The position numbers were made by a program, and so were the translations under genes. Shown here piece by piece: positions 10,381-18,506 of a stretch of DNA of 64,000 nt (position 1 is its first letter; the number at the start of each line of letters is the position of its first letter). Under the pieces are notes generated by a model. That model was not told the DNA's origin and did not search any database. It worked only from the letters and a program-made list of their open reading frames with translations. The DNA comes from Rhizobium leguminosarum bv. trifolii WSM1325 (GTDB taxonomy: Bacteria > Pseudomonadota > Alphaproteobacteria > Rhizobiales > Rhizobiaceae): NCBI GenBank assembly GCA_000023185.1, contig CP001623.1:744001-808000 (forward strand), written 5' to 3'.

Positions 10381-11286
10381 TTACTGGGCCGAAGCAATCA
10401 GTTGGCGCATCATCTCGACTTCCTCGTCGGTGAGATCCGTCAGCGGCGCCCGCACCGGTCCCGCCTCAAAGCCGCGCAATCGCACGCCTGCCTTGACCGC
10501 GGATACCGCATAACCGGCTTTGCGATCGCGAATACGGGCAAAGGGATAGTAGAAATCGCGCAGCATCTGTTCACAGGCAGCGTCGTCACCGGCAAGGAAT
10601 GCCTTGTGGAATTTCAATGCCGTTTCAGGCACGAAATTGAAGACCGCGGAGGAATAGGTCGGCATGCCGGCTCCGCGATAGGCCTGGGCAAACAGTTCGT
10701 GTGTCGGCATGCCGCCGATATAGGAAAGGCGGTCGCCGAGCGCGATCGTGACACGGCGCACCGTATCGATGTCACCGGTTCCATCCTTGAAGCCGATCAG
10801 ATTCGGGCATTCGTCGGCAAGCTGAGCAAGCTGCTCGGCCGAAACCCGCGCCTGGCCACGATTATAAACGATAACGCCCATATTGGTGGCCTTGCAGACG
10901 GCCCGTACACGCGCGGCGATGCCATCTGCCGGCGCCTCGGTCAGGTAATGCGGCAGCAGAAGAATGCCGTCGCCACCGGCCGCCTCGATCTCGCGCGCCA
11001 TGTCACAGGCAATCCGCGTGCCGTAGCCGCATCCGGCAATAACCGGCGCGTCACCGGATACGGCGCGGGCGGCCTTTACCACCTCGACCACCTCGCCCGG
11101 CGTCAGCGAGAACAGCTCACCGGTGCCGCCGGCAACGATCAGGCCGGCAACGGGATAGGACGACAGCCATTCCAGATGCGCTGAAAACGGCTTGGCGGCA
11201 AACCGGTCCTCGGCATCGAAAGGAGTGACGGGAAAAGACAGCAGGCCGTTGCGAATGATCTCGCGAAGTTCCGTCGGGGCGATCAA
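10381..11286 (-). CDS. kdgD: 5-dehydro-4-deoxyglucarate dehydratase
   Basis: A 301-residue DapA-superfamily lyase. It decarboxylates and dehydrates 5-keto-4-deoxy-D-glucarate to 2,5-dioxopentanoate (alpha-ketoglutarate semialdehyde), in the cytoplasm. The Schiff-base lysine is K167 in LIGFKDGTGDI and the active-site tyrosine is Y141 in VIVYNRG. The family-specific stretches GILLLPHYLTEAP, YSSAVFNFVP and PVRAPLTDLTDEE distinguish KdgD from DapA and from L-2-keto-3-deoxyarabonate dehydratase. Its product is the substrate of the aldehyde dehydrogenase encoded 17 bases upstream, and its substrate is the product of the enolase-superfamily dehydratase at 13733-14923. The gene is part of the operon that begins at 16669. 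Confidence 0.94.
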   Translation of the reverse strand: MIAPTELREIIRNGLLSFPVTPFDAEDRFAAKPFSAHLEWLSSYPVAGLIVAGGTGELFSLTPGEVVEVVKAARAVSGDAPVIAGCGYGTRIACDMAREIEAAGGDGILLLPHYLTEAPADGIAARVRAVCKATNMGVIVYNRGQARVSAEQLAQLADECPNLIGFKDGTGDIDTVRRVTIALGDRLSYIGGMPTHELFAQAYRGAGMPTYSSAVFNFVPETALKFHKAFLAGDDAACEQMLRDFYYPFARIRDRKAGYAVSAVKAGVRLRGFEAGPVRAPLTDLTDEEVEMMRQLIASAQ

Positions 11287-11303
11287 TTTGGTACTCCTCG
11301 GTT

Positions 11304-12821
11304 TCAGTTGCGCAGGTCTTGCGGCAACAGGTCGGCGGGGAAATTCTGATAGGCGACGGGGCGCAAAAACCTGCGGATCGACATGGTTCCGACGCTGGTC
11401 GCGCCGAAGTTGGTCGAGGCCGGGTAGGGTCCGCCATGCACCATGGAATCGACAACCTCGACGCCGGTTGGAAAGCCGTTGACCAGCACCCTGCCGGCCT
11501 TCCGTTCGAGGATTGGCAGCAGGTCGCGGGCAAGGCCCAGATCGGCGTCGTCCATATGGATCGTCGCGGTCAGTTGTCCCTGAAAGCTTTCGGCAAGGGT
11601 GAGCAACTTTTCAGGCGAGCCGACGCGCACGACGAGGCCGAGAGGACCGAATACTTCTTCGCTGAGCGAGTGATCGGCAAGCCAGGCCGAGCCGTTGGTC
11701 TCGAACAGGTTCGGCGTTGCTTCGCGGCCAGCACTCTGTGCCGCCAGAACCGGCGCGACGGCATTGCTTGTTCGCATGCGCTCGACACCTTCGTGATAGG
11801 CCGAGGCGATGCCTTTGGTCAGCATCGTCTGCGGCGCCACCTTTTCAAGAGCCGCTTTGGCGGCACTGGTGAACTTGTCCGCTTCCGGCCCGTCGACGAC
11901 GACGGCGATACCGGGTTTGGTGCAGAACTGGCCGGCACCAAGCGTCAGTGAACCGGCCCAGCCTGAACCGATTGCCTCGGCCCGGGCAGCGGTAGCGGCC
12001 GGCAGCAGGAACATCGGATTAACGCTGCCGAGTTCCCCGAAAAAGGGGATCGGCTCAGGGCGCTGGGCGCAAAGGTCAAAGAGCGCCCTTCCGCCGGCAA
12101 GTGAACCGGTAAAGCCAACGGCTTTGATGGCCGGGTGCGTCACCAGCGCCGTTCCGACATCACGACGGCCGCCCTGGATCAGGCTGAAGACGCCGGCCGG
12201 CATTCCAGTGCGCTCGATAGCGGCTGCAATCGCCTCGGCAATGATCTCACCTGTGCCGGGATGGGCCGAATGTCCCTTCACCACGACCGGGCAGCCCGCG
12301 GCAAGCGCGGCTGCCGTATCGCCGCCGGCCGTCGAGAATGCCAGCGGAAAATTCGAAGCGCCGAAGACGGCGACCGGGCCGATCGGCCGTTGCACCAGAC
12401 GGATCTCGGGCCGCGGCGCCGGCTGCCGATCGGGTTGGGCTGCGTCGACGCGTGCGTCGAGATGCGCGCCCTTGCGGATATGGTCGGCAAACAGTTTGAG
12501 TTGGCCGGTGGTGCGGGCGCGTTCGCCGTTGAGCCGGCCCTCCGGAAGCCCGGTTTCCTGCGTTCCGATGAGGGTGACGGCCTCGCCGCGCTTGTCGATC
12601 TCCTCGGCGATTGCCTCGAGGAAAATGCCGCGCTCCTCGCGTGTCGTTGCCGAAAACACTGCAAAAGCAGCTTCGGCGGCGCGGCAGGCGCGGTCGACCA
12701 GTTCCGTTGTGCCGACAGCAAAGTCATGTGCCTGCCCATGCGCCGGCTCTGACCGAAATGTCGTCGTTCCGGCAATCCACTCGCCGGCGATGAAATGCCT
12801 GCCTGAAGGGGTCCAGCTCAT
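11304..12821 (-). CDS. 2,5-dioxovalerate (alpha-ketoglutarate semialdehyde) dehydrogenase, NADP-type
   Basis: A 505-residue aldehyde dehydrogenase of the KGSADH group, oxidising 2,5-dioxopentanoate to 2-oxoglutarate. The cofactor region has VAVFGASNFPLAFSTAGGD, typical of this subgroup in place of the usual N-PWNFP. The glutamate general base lies in FFGELGSVNP and the nucleophilic cysteine in GAGQFCTKPG. The gene begins after GGAGAAGAAC upstream of the ATG at 12821. It lies directly upstream of kdgD, so the two steps from 5-keto-4-deoxyglucarate to 2-oxoglutarate are encoded side by side. The upstream intergenic region carries two RIME-like palindromes, which may weaken readthrough from the RraA-like gene. 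Confidence 0.92.
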   Translation of the reverse strand: MSWTPSGRHFIAGEWIAGTTTFRSEPAHGQAHDFAVGTTELVDRACRAAEAAFAVFSATTREERGIFLEAIAEEIDKRGEAVTLIGTQETGLPEGRLNGERARTTGQLKLFADHIRKGAHLDARVDAAQPDRQPAPRPEIRLVQRPIGPVAVFGASNFPLAFSTAGGDTAAALAAGCPVVVKGHSAHPGTGEIIAEAIAAAIERTGMPAGVFSLIQGGRRDVGTALVTHPAIKAVGFTGSLAGGRALFDLCAQRPEPIPFFGELGSVNPMFLLPAATAARAEAIGSGWAGSLTLGAGQFCTKPGIAVVVDGPEADKFTSAAKAALEKVAPQTMLTKGIASAYHEGVERMRTSNAVAPVLAAQSAGREATPNLFETNGSAWLADHSLSEEVFGPLGLVVRVGSPEKLLTLAESFQGQLTATIHMDDADLGLARDLLPILERKAGRVLVNGFPTGVEVVDSMVHGGPYPASTNFGATSVGTMSIRRFLRPVAYQNFPADLLPQDLRN

Positions 12822-12888
12822 TGTTCTTCTCCTCGGCGGAGCCTCGCTCCGTCCTGATGCGTGAAGTGTTGTCCAAGTTTGGGTCGCC

Positions 12889-13004
12889 TTAGAACAGGAT
12901 GATTTTAGGCCAAGTCGGCCTAAAATCTGAATCCTGTTCTAAATTAAATAGGTAGAGCATGATGTCGTCCGAAAACCGCTCACACTTTTCGGCATCATGC
13001 TCTA
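12889..13004. repeat. RIME-like rhizobial intergenic repeat with two palindromes
   Basis: Two long imperfect palindromes lie in tandem. The first (12889-12942) has outer arms TTAGAACAGGAT/ATCCTGTTCTAA and inner arms GATTTTAGGCC/GGCCTAAAATC. The second (12953-13004) has ends TAGAGCATGATG/CATCATGCTCTA and the core CCGAAAA...TTTTCGG. The GAGCATGATG...TTTTCGG layout is the signature of the RIME family of rhizobial intergenic mosaic elements. The second palindrome ends exactly on the stop codon of the RraA-like gene (TAG, 13002-13004). Confidence 0.8.
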
Positions 13005-13712
13005 GCGGCCATTCGCCGTCCGCCATTCGGCAAAGAGCGTCAGATTGCTTTCGTCGGTGGCCGGGTAGAGGCCGATGATCGTATGACCTTGCTTGACGCG
13101 CTCGGTAACGAAATCTTCGTAAGCGGTCATCTCTACCGCTTCATCAGCGATCTCGTCGGCGATCTCGGCAGGGATGACGATCACGCTGTCGTCGTCGCCA
13201 ACCATGATGTCGCCGGGGAAGACCGCCACATCGCCACAGCCTATCGGCACATTGATGTCGATTGCCTCGTGCAGCGTCAGGTTCGTCGGGCTGGAGGGAC
13301 GATTGTGATAGGCGGGGATATCAAGGCCACCGATGGTCATGGCGTCCCGGAAGCCGCCATCGGTGACGACGCCGCCGCCGCCGCGCATCATCAGGCGGGT
13401 AATCAGGATGTCGCCGGCAGAGGCTGCGCGCGGATCCTTGCGGCTGTCCATCACCAGAACAGAGCCTTCCGGGCAAGTCTCGATGGCAAGCCGTTGAGGA
13501 TGTTTCGGGTTGCGAAAGACGTTCATCGCGTTGCGGTCCTCGCGCGCCGGCATGTAACGCAGCGTAAAGGCCGGTCCGACCATATTGCGGCCCTTCGGCT
13601 GCACCGGCCGAACATCCTGGATCGTCTGGTTTCTCAGACCGCGCTTGAACAGTGCCGAACAAAGCGTCGCGACAGAGACACCCATCAGTTTATCACGGGT
13701 TGCGGGGTTCAT
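13002..13712 (-). CDS. RraA-like family protein (HMG aldolase / RraA fold)
   Basis: A 236-residue member of the RraA-like superfamily. Such proteins include 4-hydroxy-4-methyl-2-oxoglutarate/oxaloacetate aldolases and, by fold only, the RNase E inhibitor RraA. The family's central glycine-rich segment is present (GGGGVVTDGGFRD, about 115-127), with the arginine and aspartate expected to bind the metal and pyruvate moiety. In this locus it lies between the enolase-superfamily dehydratase and the dioxovalerate dehydrogenase, as RraA-like genes often do in sugar-acid operons, so a retro-aldol, decarboxylase or isomerase role on a keto-sugar acid is more likely than RNase regulation. The stop codon lies inside a RIME-like element. 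Exact reaction unknown. Confidence 0.88.
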   Translation of the reverse strand: MNPATRDKLMGVSVATLCSALFKRGLRNQTIQDVRPVQPKGRNMVGPAFTLRYMPAREDRNAMNVFRNPKHPQRLAIETCPEGSVLVMDSRKDPRAASAGDILITRLMMRGGGGVVTDGGFRDAMTIGGLDIPAYHNRPSSPTNLTLHEAIDINVPIGCGDVAVFPGDIMVGDDDSVIVIPAEIADEIADEAVEMTAYEDFVTERVKQGHTIIGLYPATDESNLTLFAEWRTANGR

Positions 13713-13732
13713 TTGCTTCTCCTCGTTCTCAT

Positions 13733-14923
13733 TCAGGCGCCGAAACTGCGCGTTTCCACGGTCCAGTCGCGGGCTTTGCCCGTCAGGCTGCAGCCGAGCC
13801 CCGGACGGGCCGGCACGATCATCCGGCCGCCCTTGATCTCGAGTTGTTCGTTAAACAGTGGCGCCAGCCAATCGAAATGCTCTACCCACGGCTCATGCGC
13901 ATAGGCGGCGGCCAGGTGCAGATGGATTTCCATGGCGAAATGCGGGGCCAGGCGCATACGTTTCGCCTCGGCGTGCGTGCAGATGCGCAAGAAGGGCGTG
14001 ATGCCGCCGACACGCGGCGCATCCGGCTGAATGAAGTCGACCGCATCGGCCCGGATCAGCGCCATGTGCTCGTCGGCGCTTGCCAGCATTTCGCCGGTGG
14101 CGATCGGCGTGGCGAGTTCGCGTGCCAGGGCGGCATGGCCCTCGGCATCATAGGCATCGAGCGGCTCTTCGATCCATTCGAGATTGAGCGGCTCGACCAG
14201 CCGGCCGAAGCGCAAGGCCGTCGTGCGGTCCCATTGCTGGTTTGCATCGACCATCAGCGGAACACGGCCATCGATATGGCTGGTCACCGCATCGAGCCGG
14301 CGAAGGTCGATCATCGGGTCCGGCTGTCCGACCTTGATCTTGATGCCGCCTATACCGGAAGCGATCGAGTGGTCGATGGCATCGCGGATTTCCTCGACGC
14401 TCGATGACAGGAAGCCGCCGGAGGTGTTGTAGCAGGCGACACTGTCGCGATGAGCGCCAAGCAGTTTTGCGAGCGGCAGGCCGGCGCGTTTCGCCTTCAG
14501 GTCCCAGAGGCAGATGTCGATGGCGGCGATTGCCTGCGTTGCAATGCCGGAGCGGCCGACCGAGGCCCCGGCCCAGCAGAGCTTGTCCCAGATGCGCGCC
14601 GTATCGTTGGGATCTTCGCCGATCAGGTTGTCGGCAAGCTCGCAGGCATGTGCATAGAGCGCAGGTCCGCCTGCCCGCTTCGAGTAACTGAAACCGAGGC
14701 CGCTATGGCCAGCCTCGGAGACGATCTCGCAAAATAGGAAGGCCACCTGCGTTAGCGGCTTCTGCCGGCCGGTCAACACCTTGGCATCGCTGATCGGCCG
14801 CGCCAAAGGCAGGTAAGCGAGCGACAGGGTGACCGATCGGATGGCGTCCAGTTTGGACGGACCGGCAGCGAAGCCAGCCTTGGGCGGCTGTGCGGGGATC
14901 GTGCGTTGATTGGGATCAAACAT
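13733..14923 (-). CDS. Enolase-superfamily sugar-acid dehydratase, L-talarate/galactarate dehydratase-like
   Basis: A 396-residue mandelate racemase-group enzyme that abstracts the proton alpha to a carboxylate with Mg2+. The catalytic K-x-K pair is in GIKIKVG, metal ligands are in MVDANQQW, WIEEPL and IATGE, and the His-Asp dyad is represented by QPDAPRVGG and PHFAMEIHLHLAA. This arrangement fits L-talarate/galactarate dehydratases, which convert the aldarate to 5-keto-4-deoxyglucarate. KdgD in the same operon uses that product, so the pathway is internally consistent. It lies 20 bases before the RraA-like gene and 9 bases after the IlvD/Edd gene. Glucarate, arabinarate or another diacid cannot be excluded from sequence alone. 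Confidence 0.9.
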   Translation of the reverse strand: MFDPNQRTIPAQPPKAGFAAGPSKLDAIRSVTLSLAYLPLARPISDAKVLTGRQKPLTQVAFLFCEIVSEAGHSGLGFSYSKRAGGPALYAHACELADNLIGEDPNDTARIWDKLCWAGASVGRSGIATQAIAAIDICLWDLKAKRAGLPLAKLLGAHRDSVACYNTSGGFLSSSVEEIRDAIDHSIASGIGGIKIKVGQPDPMIDLRRLDAVTSHIDGRVPLMVDANQQWDRTTALRFGRLVEPLNLEWIEEPLDAYDAEGHAALARELATPIATGEMLASADEHMALIRADAVDFIQPDAPRVGGITPFLRICTHAEAKRMRLAPHFAMEIHLHLAAAYAHEPWVEHFDWLAPLFNEQLEIKGGRMIVPARPGLGCSLTGKARDWTVETRSFGA

Positions 14924-14932
14924 CGTGGTGCC

Positions 14933-16669
14933 TCAGTTGATTGCCGGTTCCGGCGTCTTGCCACCGAATTCCGTGGTCAGGAAATCAAAGTCGCAGCCTT
15001 TGTCGGCCTGCTCGATATGGCCGGAGAACATAAAGCCATAACCGCGCTCGTAATGCCGCGTCGGCGCCACCCAGGCGGCCCGCCGCGCTGTGATCTCTTC
15101 TTCGGCAACCAGCATATTGAGGCTGCGTGCCGGAATATCAAGCTCGACCATGTCCCCCGTTCTCAGCAGCGCCAAAGGCCCGCCAACATAAGATTCCGGT
15201 GCGACATGCAGCACGCAGGCGCCGAAACTGGTTCCGGACATGCGGGCGTCCGAGATGCGTACCATGTCGCGCAGGCCGAGCTTCAACAGCGCCTTCGGCA
15301 TCGGGATCATGCCCCATTCCGGCATGCCCGGTCCACCCTGGGGGCCGGCATTGCGGAGCACGAGAACCGTGTCCGGCGTCAGCGGATAGTCGGGATCATC
15401 GATGATCTTCTTCATCTCCGCATAGCTGTCGGCGACCAGCGCCGGGCCGCGATGGCGATGGAATTTTGGGTCGCAGGCCGCCGGTTTGATGACCGCGCCG
15501 TCGGGACACAGGTTCCCCTTGAGCACGGCCAGCGAACCTTCGTGATAGACCGGGTTCGACAATGGCCGGATAACGTCGTCATTGTAGATCTTCACCTGGT
15601 CGAGACCGTCCACCAAGGGTTTTCCCATAACGGTGATCGCGGTGGGATCCAGCTTGTCGCCGAGCTGCTTCATCAGGGCGCGCAAGCCGCCGGCATAAAA
15701 GAAATCCTCCATCAGATAGGTCGAACCGGAAGGCCGGATGTTGGCGAGAACCGGCGTCGTGCGACCGATGCGATCGAGATCATCGAGCTCCAGCGGGACG
15801 CCGGCGCGCCGCGCCATGGCGATCAGGTGAATGATGGCATTGGTGGAGCAGCCGGTCGCCATGGCGACCGTGACTGCGTTGTCGACGGCCGCCGGAGTGA
15901 TGATCTGGTCCGGGGTCAGATCCTCCCACACCATATCGACGATGCGGCGGCCACAGGCCGCAGACATGCGCTGGTGGTTGGCGTCGGCAGCCGGGATCGA
16001 GGATGCGCCCGGCAGCGTCAATCCCATAGCTTCGGCGATCGCCGTCATCGTCGACGCCGTGCCCATGGTCATGCAATGGCCGTAACTGCGGGCGATCCCG
16101 CCTTCGATGCCCTGCCACTCCTCCTGGGTGATCGTGCCGGCGCGGCGCTCGTCCCAGTATTTGAAGCCGTCAGTGCCGGAGCCCAGCGTCTTGCCGGCAT
16201 AGTTGCCGCGAAGCATCGGGCCGGCCGGCAGGTAAATGAAGGGAATGCCCATGCTGACTGCGCCCATGACAAGGCCTGGTGTGGTCTTGTCGCAGCCACC
16301 CATCAGAACGGCGCCATCGACAGGATGGCTCCGCAGCAGTTCCTCAGTCTCCATCGCCAGCATATTGCGATAGAGCATCGTGGTCGGCTTGACGAAGTTT
16401 TCGGAGAGGGAAAGAGCGGGCAGCTCCATGGGGAAGCCACCCGACTGAAGAATCCCCCGCTTCACCCATTCGGCGCGTTCACGGAAATGCATGTGGCACG
16501 GCTGGGCATCGGACCAGGTGTTGATCACAGCAATGATCGGCTTTCCCTGCCAATCCTCCGGCGCGTAACCCATCTGCATGGTCCGCGACCGGTGGCCGAA
16601 CGAGCGTTGATCATCCGGCAACATCCATCGGGCGGACCGCAATTGCTCGTAGGTTTTCCTCGCGGTCAC
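14933..16669 (-). CDS. IlvD/Edd-family dehydratase (aldonic-acid dehydratase, arabinonate/xylonate type)
   Basis: A 578-residue iron-sulfur dehydratase. Cysteine-containing motifs at the cluster site are visible: DAQPCHMHFRE, GGCDKTTPG and SYGHCMTMGTAS. Its length and sequence resemble the L-arabinonate/D-xylonate dehydratases of Rhizobium rather than IlvD proper. Such enzymes turn an aldonic acid into a 2-keto-3-deoxy acid. It is the first gene of the operon that runs through the enolase-superfamily enzyme, RraA-like protein, dioxovalerate dehydrogenase and kdgD. The presence of both a mono-acid and a di-acid dehydratase suggests that the locus handles more than one sugar acid. The operator-like site C lies 46 bases before the start, in the region shared with the divergent GntR gene. 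Confidence 0.9.
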   Translation of the reverse strand: MTARKTYEQLRSARWMLPDDQRSFGHRSRTMQMGYAPEDWQGKPIIAVINTWSDAQPCHMHFRERAEWVKRGILQSGGFPMELPALSLSENFVKPTTMLYRNMLAMETEELLRSHPVDGAVLMGGCDKTTPGLVMGAVSMGIPFIYLPAGPMLRGNYAGKTLGSGTDGFKYWDERRAGTITQEEWQGIEGGIARSYGHCMTMGTASTMTAIAEAMGLTLPGASSIPAADANHQRMSAACGRRIVDMVWEDLTPDQIITPAAVDNAVTVAMATGCSTNAIIHLIAMARRAGVPLELDDLDRIGRTTPVLANIRPSGSTYLMEDFFYAGGLRALMKQLGDKLDPTAITVMGKPLVDGLDQVKIYNDDVIRPLSNPVYHEGSLAVLKGNLCPDGAVIKPAACDPKFHRHRGPALVADSYAEMKKIIDDPDYPLTPDTVLVLRNAGPQGGPGMPEWGMIPMPKALLKLGLRDMVRISDARMSGTSFGACVLHVAPESYVGGPLALLRTGDMVELDIPARSLNMLVAEEEITARRAAWVAPTRHYERGYGFMFSGHIEQADKGCDFDFLTTEFGGKTPEPAIN

Positions 16670-16714
16670 GGCTTTCTCCCACCTTTTCGCTTGCTTATTT
16701 CAGCGTTTGCACCA

Positions 16715-16744
16715 ACTGATATTTTAGTTTGACATATATATCAA
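16715..16744. promoter_or_regulatory. Divergent regulatory region: operator site C plus adjacent AT-rich palindrome
   Basis: ACTGATATTTTAGT (16715-16728) matches the 14-bp pattern seen at 10299-10312 and 22089-22102. Immediately beside it TTGACATATATATCAA (16729-16744) is an imperfect palindrome with perfect TTGA/TCAA ends that also offers a -35-like TTGACA. The block lies between the ilvD-type gene and the FadR-type regulator, so binding here could control both directions. Confidence 0.55.
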
Positions 16745-16812
16745 TGGAAAGTTTGCGTTCTTGTGCATTAGGTCGTGCAAAGCTATGAATGGAGTCGAAA
16801 AGGACGCTTCAC

Positions 16813-17532
16813 ATGAATTCCCAGTTCGCCTCTACATTCGGCCTGACCGCGCCGGGCTTTCCGGTCGTTGCCGGCAGTACCGTCCAGCGGGTCTATGATG
16901 ATCTGCGAAAGCGCATCATCACCATTCAGCTGCCGCCGGACACCACGCTGTCGCGCACCGAGCTCACCGAGACTTATGAAGTCAGCCAGACTCCCATCCG
17001 CGACGCATTGCAGCTCCTCAAGCAGGAGGGTCTGGTTCGCATTTATCCGCAGTCCCGCACTGTGGTGACCAGAATCGACGTCCTGCAGATTTACGAGGCA
17101 CATTTCCTTCGCGTGGCGCTGGAAACGGAAGTTTGCCGCCGCCTCGCAACCGATCCGGATCCGGATCCGAGCGTCGTTACCCGCGCCCGGTCGATCATCA
17201 AGATGCAGGCGGCAGTCGCCGACGACGCCGATCAGATCGCGATCTTCCAGGAGCTCGACGAGCTCTTTCACCAGACATTGTTCGCAGGCGCAAAGCGCAG
17301 CAGCCTCCACCAATTGATACGCGAGCGCTCCGGCCATCTCGAGCGCATTCGTCGTCTGCATCTGCCCGAAAAGGGTAAGATCGTCAGCATTCTCGATGGG
17401 CACCACGCCATCATCGATGCGATTGCCGCGCGCAACGAACAGGGTGCAGTCGATGCGATCCGCGAGCATCTCAGCCGCACCGTGGCAAAAGTGGAAGACC
17501 TGCGGAAGGAGTTCCCGGACTACTTCGTCTGA
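16813..17532 (+). CDS. GntR-family (FadR subfamily) regulator of the sugar-acid locus
   Basis: A 239-residue regulator: N-terminal winged HTH (VQRVYDDLRKRI...SRTELTETYEVSQTPIRDAL) and a C-terminal helical FCD domain. The start at 16813 is chosen because AAAAGGA lies eight bases upstream; an in-frame ATG at 16789 lacks such a site. It is divergent from the operon beginning at 16669, and its stop is 26 bases from the convergent hydroxyacid dehydrogenase gene. It is the obvious candidate to bind the 14-bp element found before three units of the locus, with a sugar acid or its keto-deoxy derivative as inducer. The DNA-binding assignment is inference from location. Confidence 0.88.
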   Translation: MNSQFASTFGLTAPGFPVVAGSTVQRVYDDLRKRIITIQLPPDTTLSRTELTETYEVSQTPIRDALQLLKQEGLVRIYPQSRTVVTRIDVLQIYEAHFLRVALETEVCRRLATDPDPDPSVVTRARSIIKMQAAVADDADQIAIFQELDELFHQTLFAGAKRSSLHQLIRERSGHLERIRRLHLPEKGKIVSILDGHHAIIDAIAARNEQGAVDAIREHLSRTVAKVEDLRKEFPDYFV

Positions 17533-17558
17533 TCTGCCGCGCCGCGGGTTTTGCCGGA

Positions 17559-18506
17559 TCAATTGACCGGCGTCAGTAGCGGCCTGCCTGCGAAGAAGGC
17601 GGCAAGGTTGTCGACCGTCAATTGCGCCATCCTGTCGCGCGTTTCCTCGGTACCGCTGGCATGGTGGGGATAGAGCACAACGTTGTCGAGCGCTGCGAAG
17701 CGCGGATCGGGATTGGGTTCGTTGAGGTAGACATCGATGCCGGCCGAGGCGATCCGCCTTTCCTGCAAGGCCTTGATCAAGGCCGGCTCGTCGACCACGG
17801 TGCCGCGGGCAATGTTGATGAAGCTGCCCGTCGGTCCGAGCGCATTCAGCACGTCCGCCGAAATCAACCCTTCGGTCGAGGGCCCGCCAGGGGTCGCGAC
17901 GATCAGGATATCGGCCCAGTCCGCAAGTTTTGCCGGCGTGTCGAAATAGGCAAAATCGTTGCCGTCTTTCTTCGTCCTTCCATAATAGCCGACCGTCAGC
18001 CCGACAGCTTCGCATCGCTTGGCAATCGCCATCCCTATGCGGCCGAGGCCGACGATCCCGGCCTTCTTGCCAGACGTCGATGTCGTCAGCGGCATCATGC
18101 CCTTCTGCCCCCAATCGCCGGAGCGCACATAGCGATCGCCTTCCGGCAGGCGCCGGCGTGCCGCCAGCATTAGAAGCAGTGCCATGTCGGCAACGTCGTC
18201 GCACAGCACCTCGGATGTGTTGGTGAGTTTGATGCCGCGCCGTGTCATCGCCTCGACGTCCATCTGGTCGTAGCCGGCCGAGGAACAGGCGGCGAGCTTT
18301 AATGCCGGCAATTTCGAAAGCAGGGCTTCGTCGATCGTCACATGGCCGTTGCAGACCAGCGCGGAAGCGATCGGGCCGGCTTGCCGCAAGAGAGCATCCC
18401 GCTTTTCGCCTTTGGCGAGATCCAGCCGGTGCAGCGTGTAGGTCTCCTCCAGCATCGCCATCTGACGGGGCCGGAGCGGATAGGCGACGATGACATCAGG
18501 CTTCAT
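17559..18506 (-). CDS. D-isomer-specific 2-hydroxyacid dehydrogenase
   Basis: A 315-residue NAD(P)-dependent dehydrogenase of the glyoxylate/hydroxypyruvate reductase group. The cofactor motif is GLGRIG in KKAGIVGLGRIGMAIAKR. The catalytic triad is represented by Arg in NIARGTVVDE, Glu in DVYLNEPNP and His in YPHHASGT. The start overlaps the stop of the upstream fused ABC ATPase by four bases (ATGA), so translation is coupled to the transporter operon. It probably reduces a 2-keto acid released during catabolism of the imported compound, or oxidises an imported 2-hydroxy acid; the sequence does not identify which. Confidence 0.92.
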   Translation of the reverse strand: MKPDVIVAYPLRPRQMAMLEETYTLHRLDLAKGEKRDALLRQAGPIASALVCNGHVTIDEALLSKLPALKLAACSSAGYDQMDVEAMTRRGIKLTNTSEVLCDDVADMALLLMLAARRRLPEGDRYVRSGDWGQKGMMPLTTSTSGKKAGIVGLGRIGMAIAKRCEAVGLTVGYYGRTKKDGNDFAYFDTPAKLADWADILIVATPGGPSTEGLISADVLNALGPTGSFINIARGTVVDEPALIKALQERRIASAGIDVYLNEPNPDPRFAALDNVVLYPHHASGTEETRDRMAQLTVDNLAAFFAGRPLLTPVN

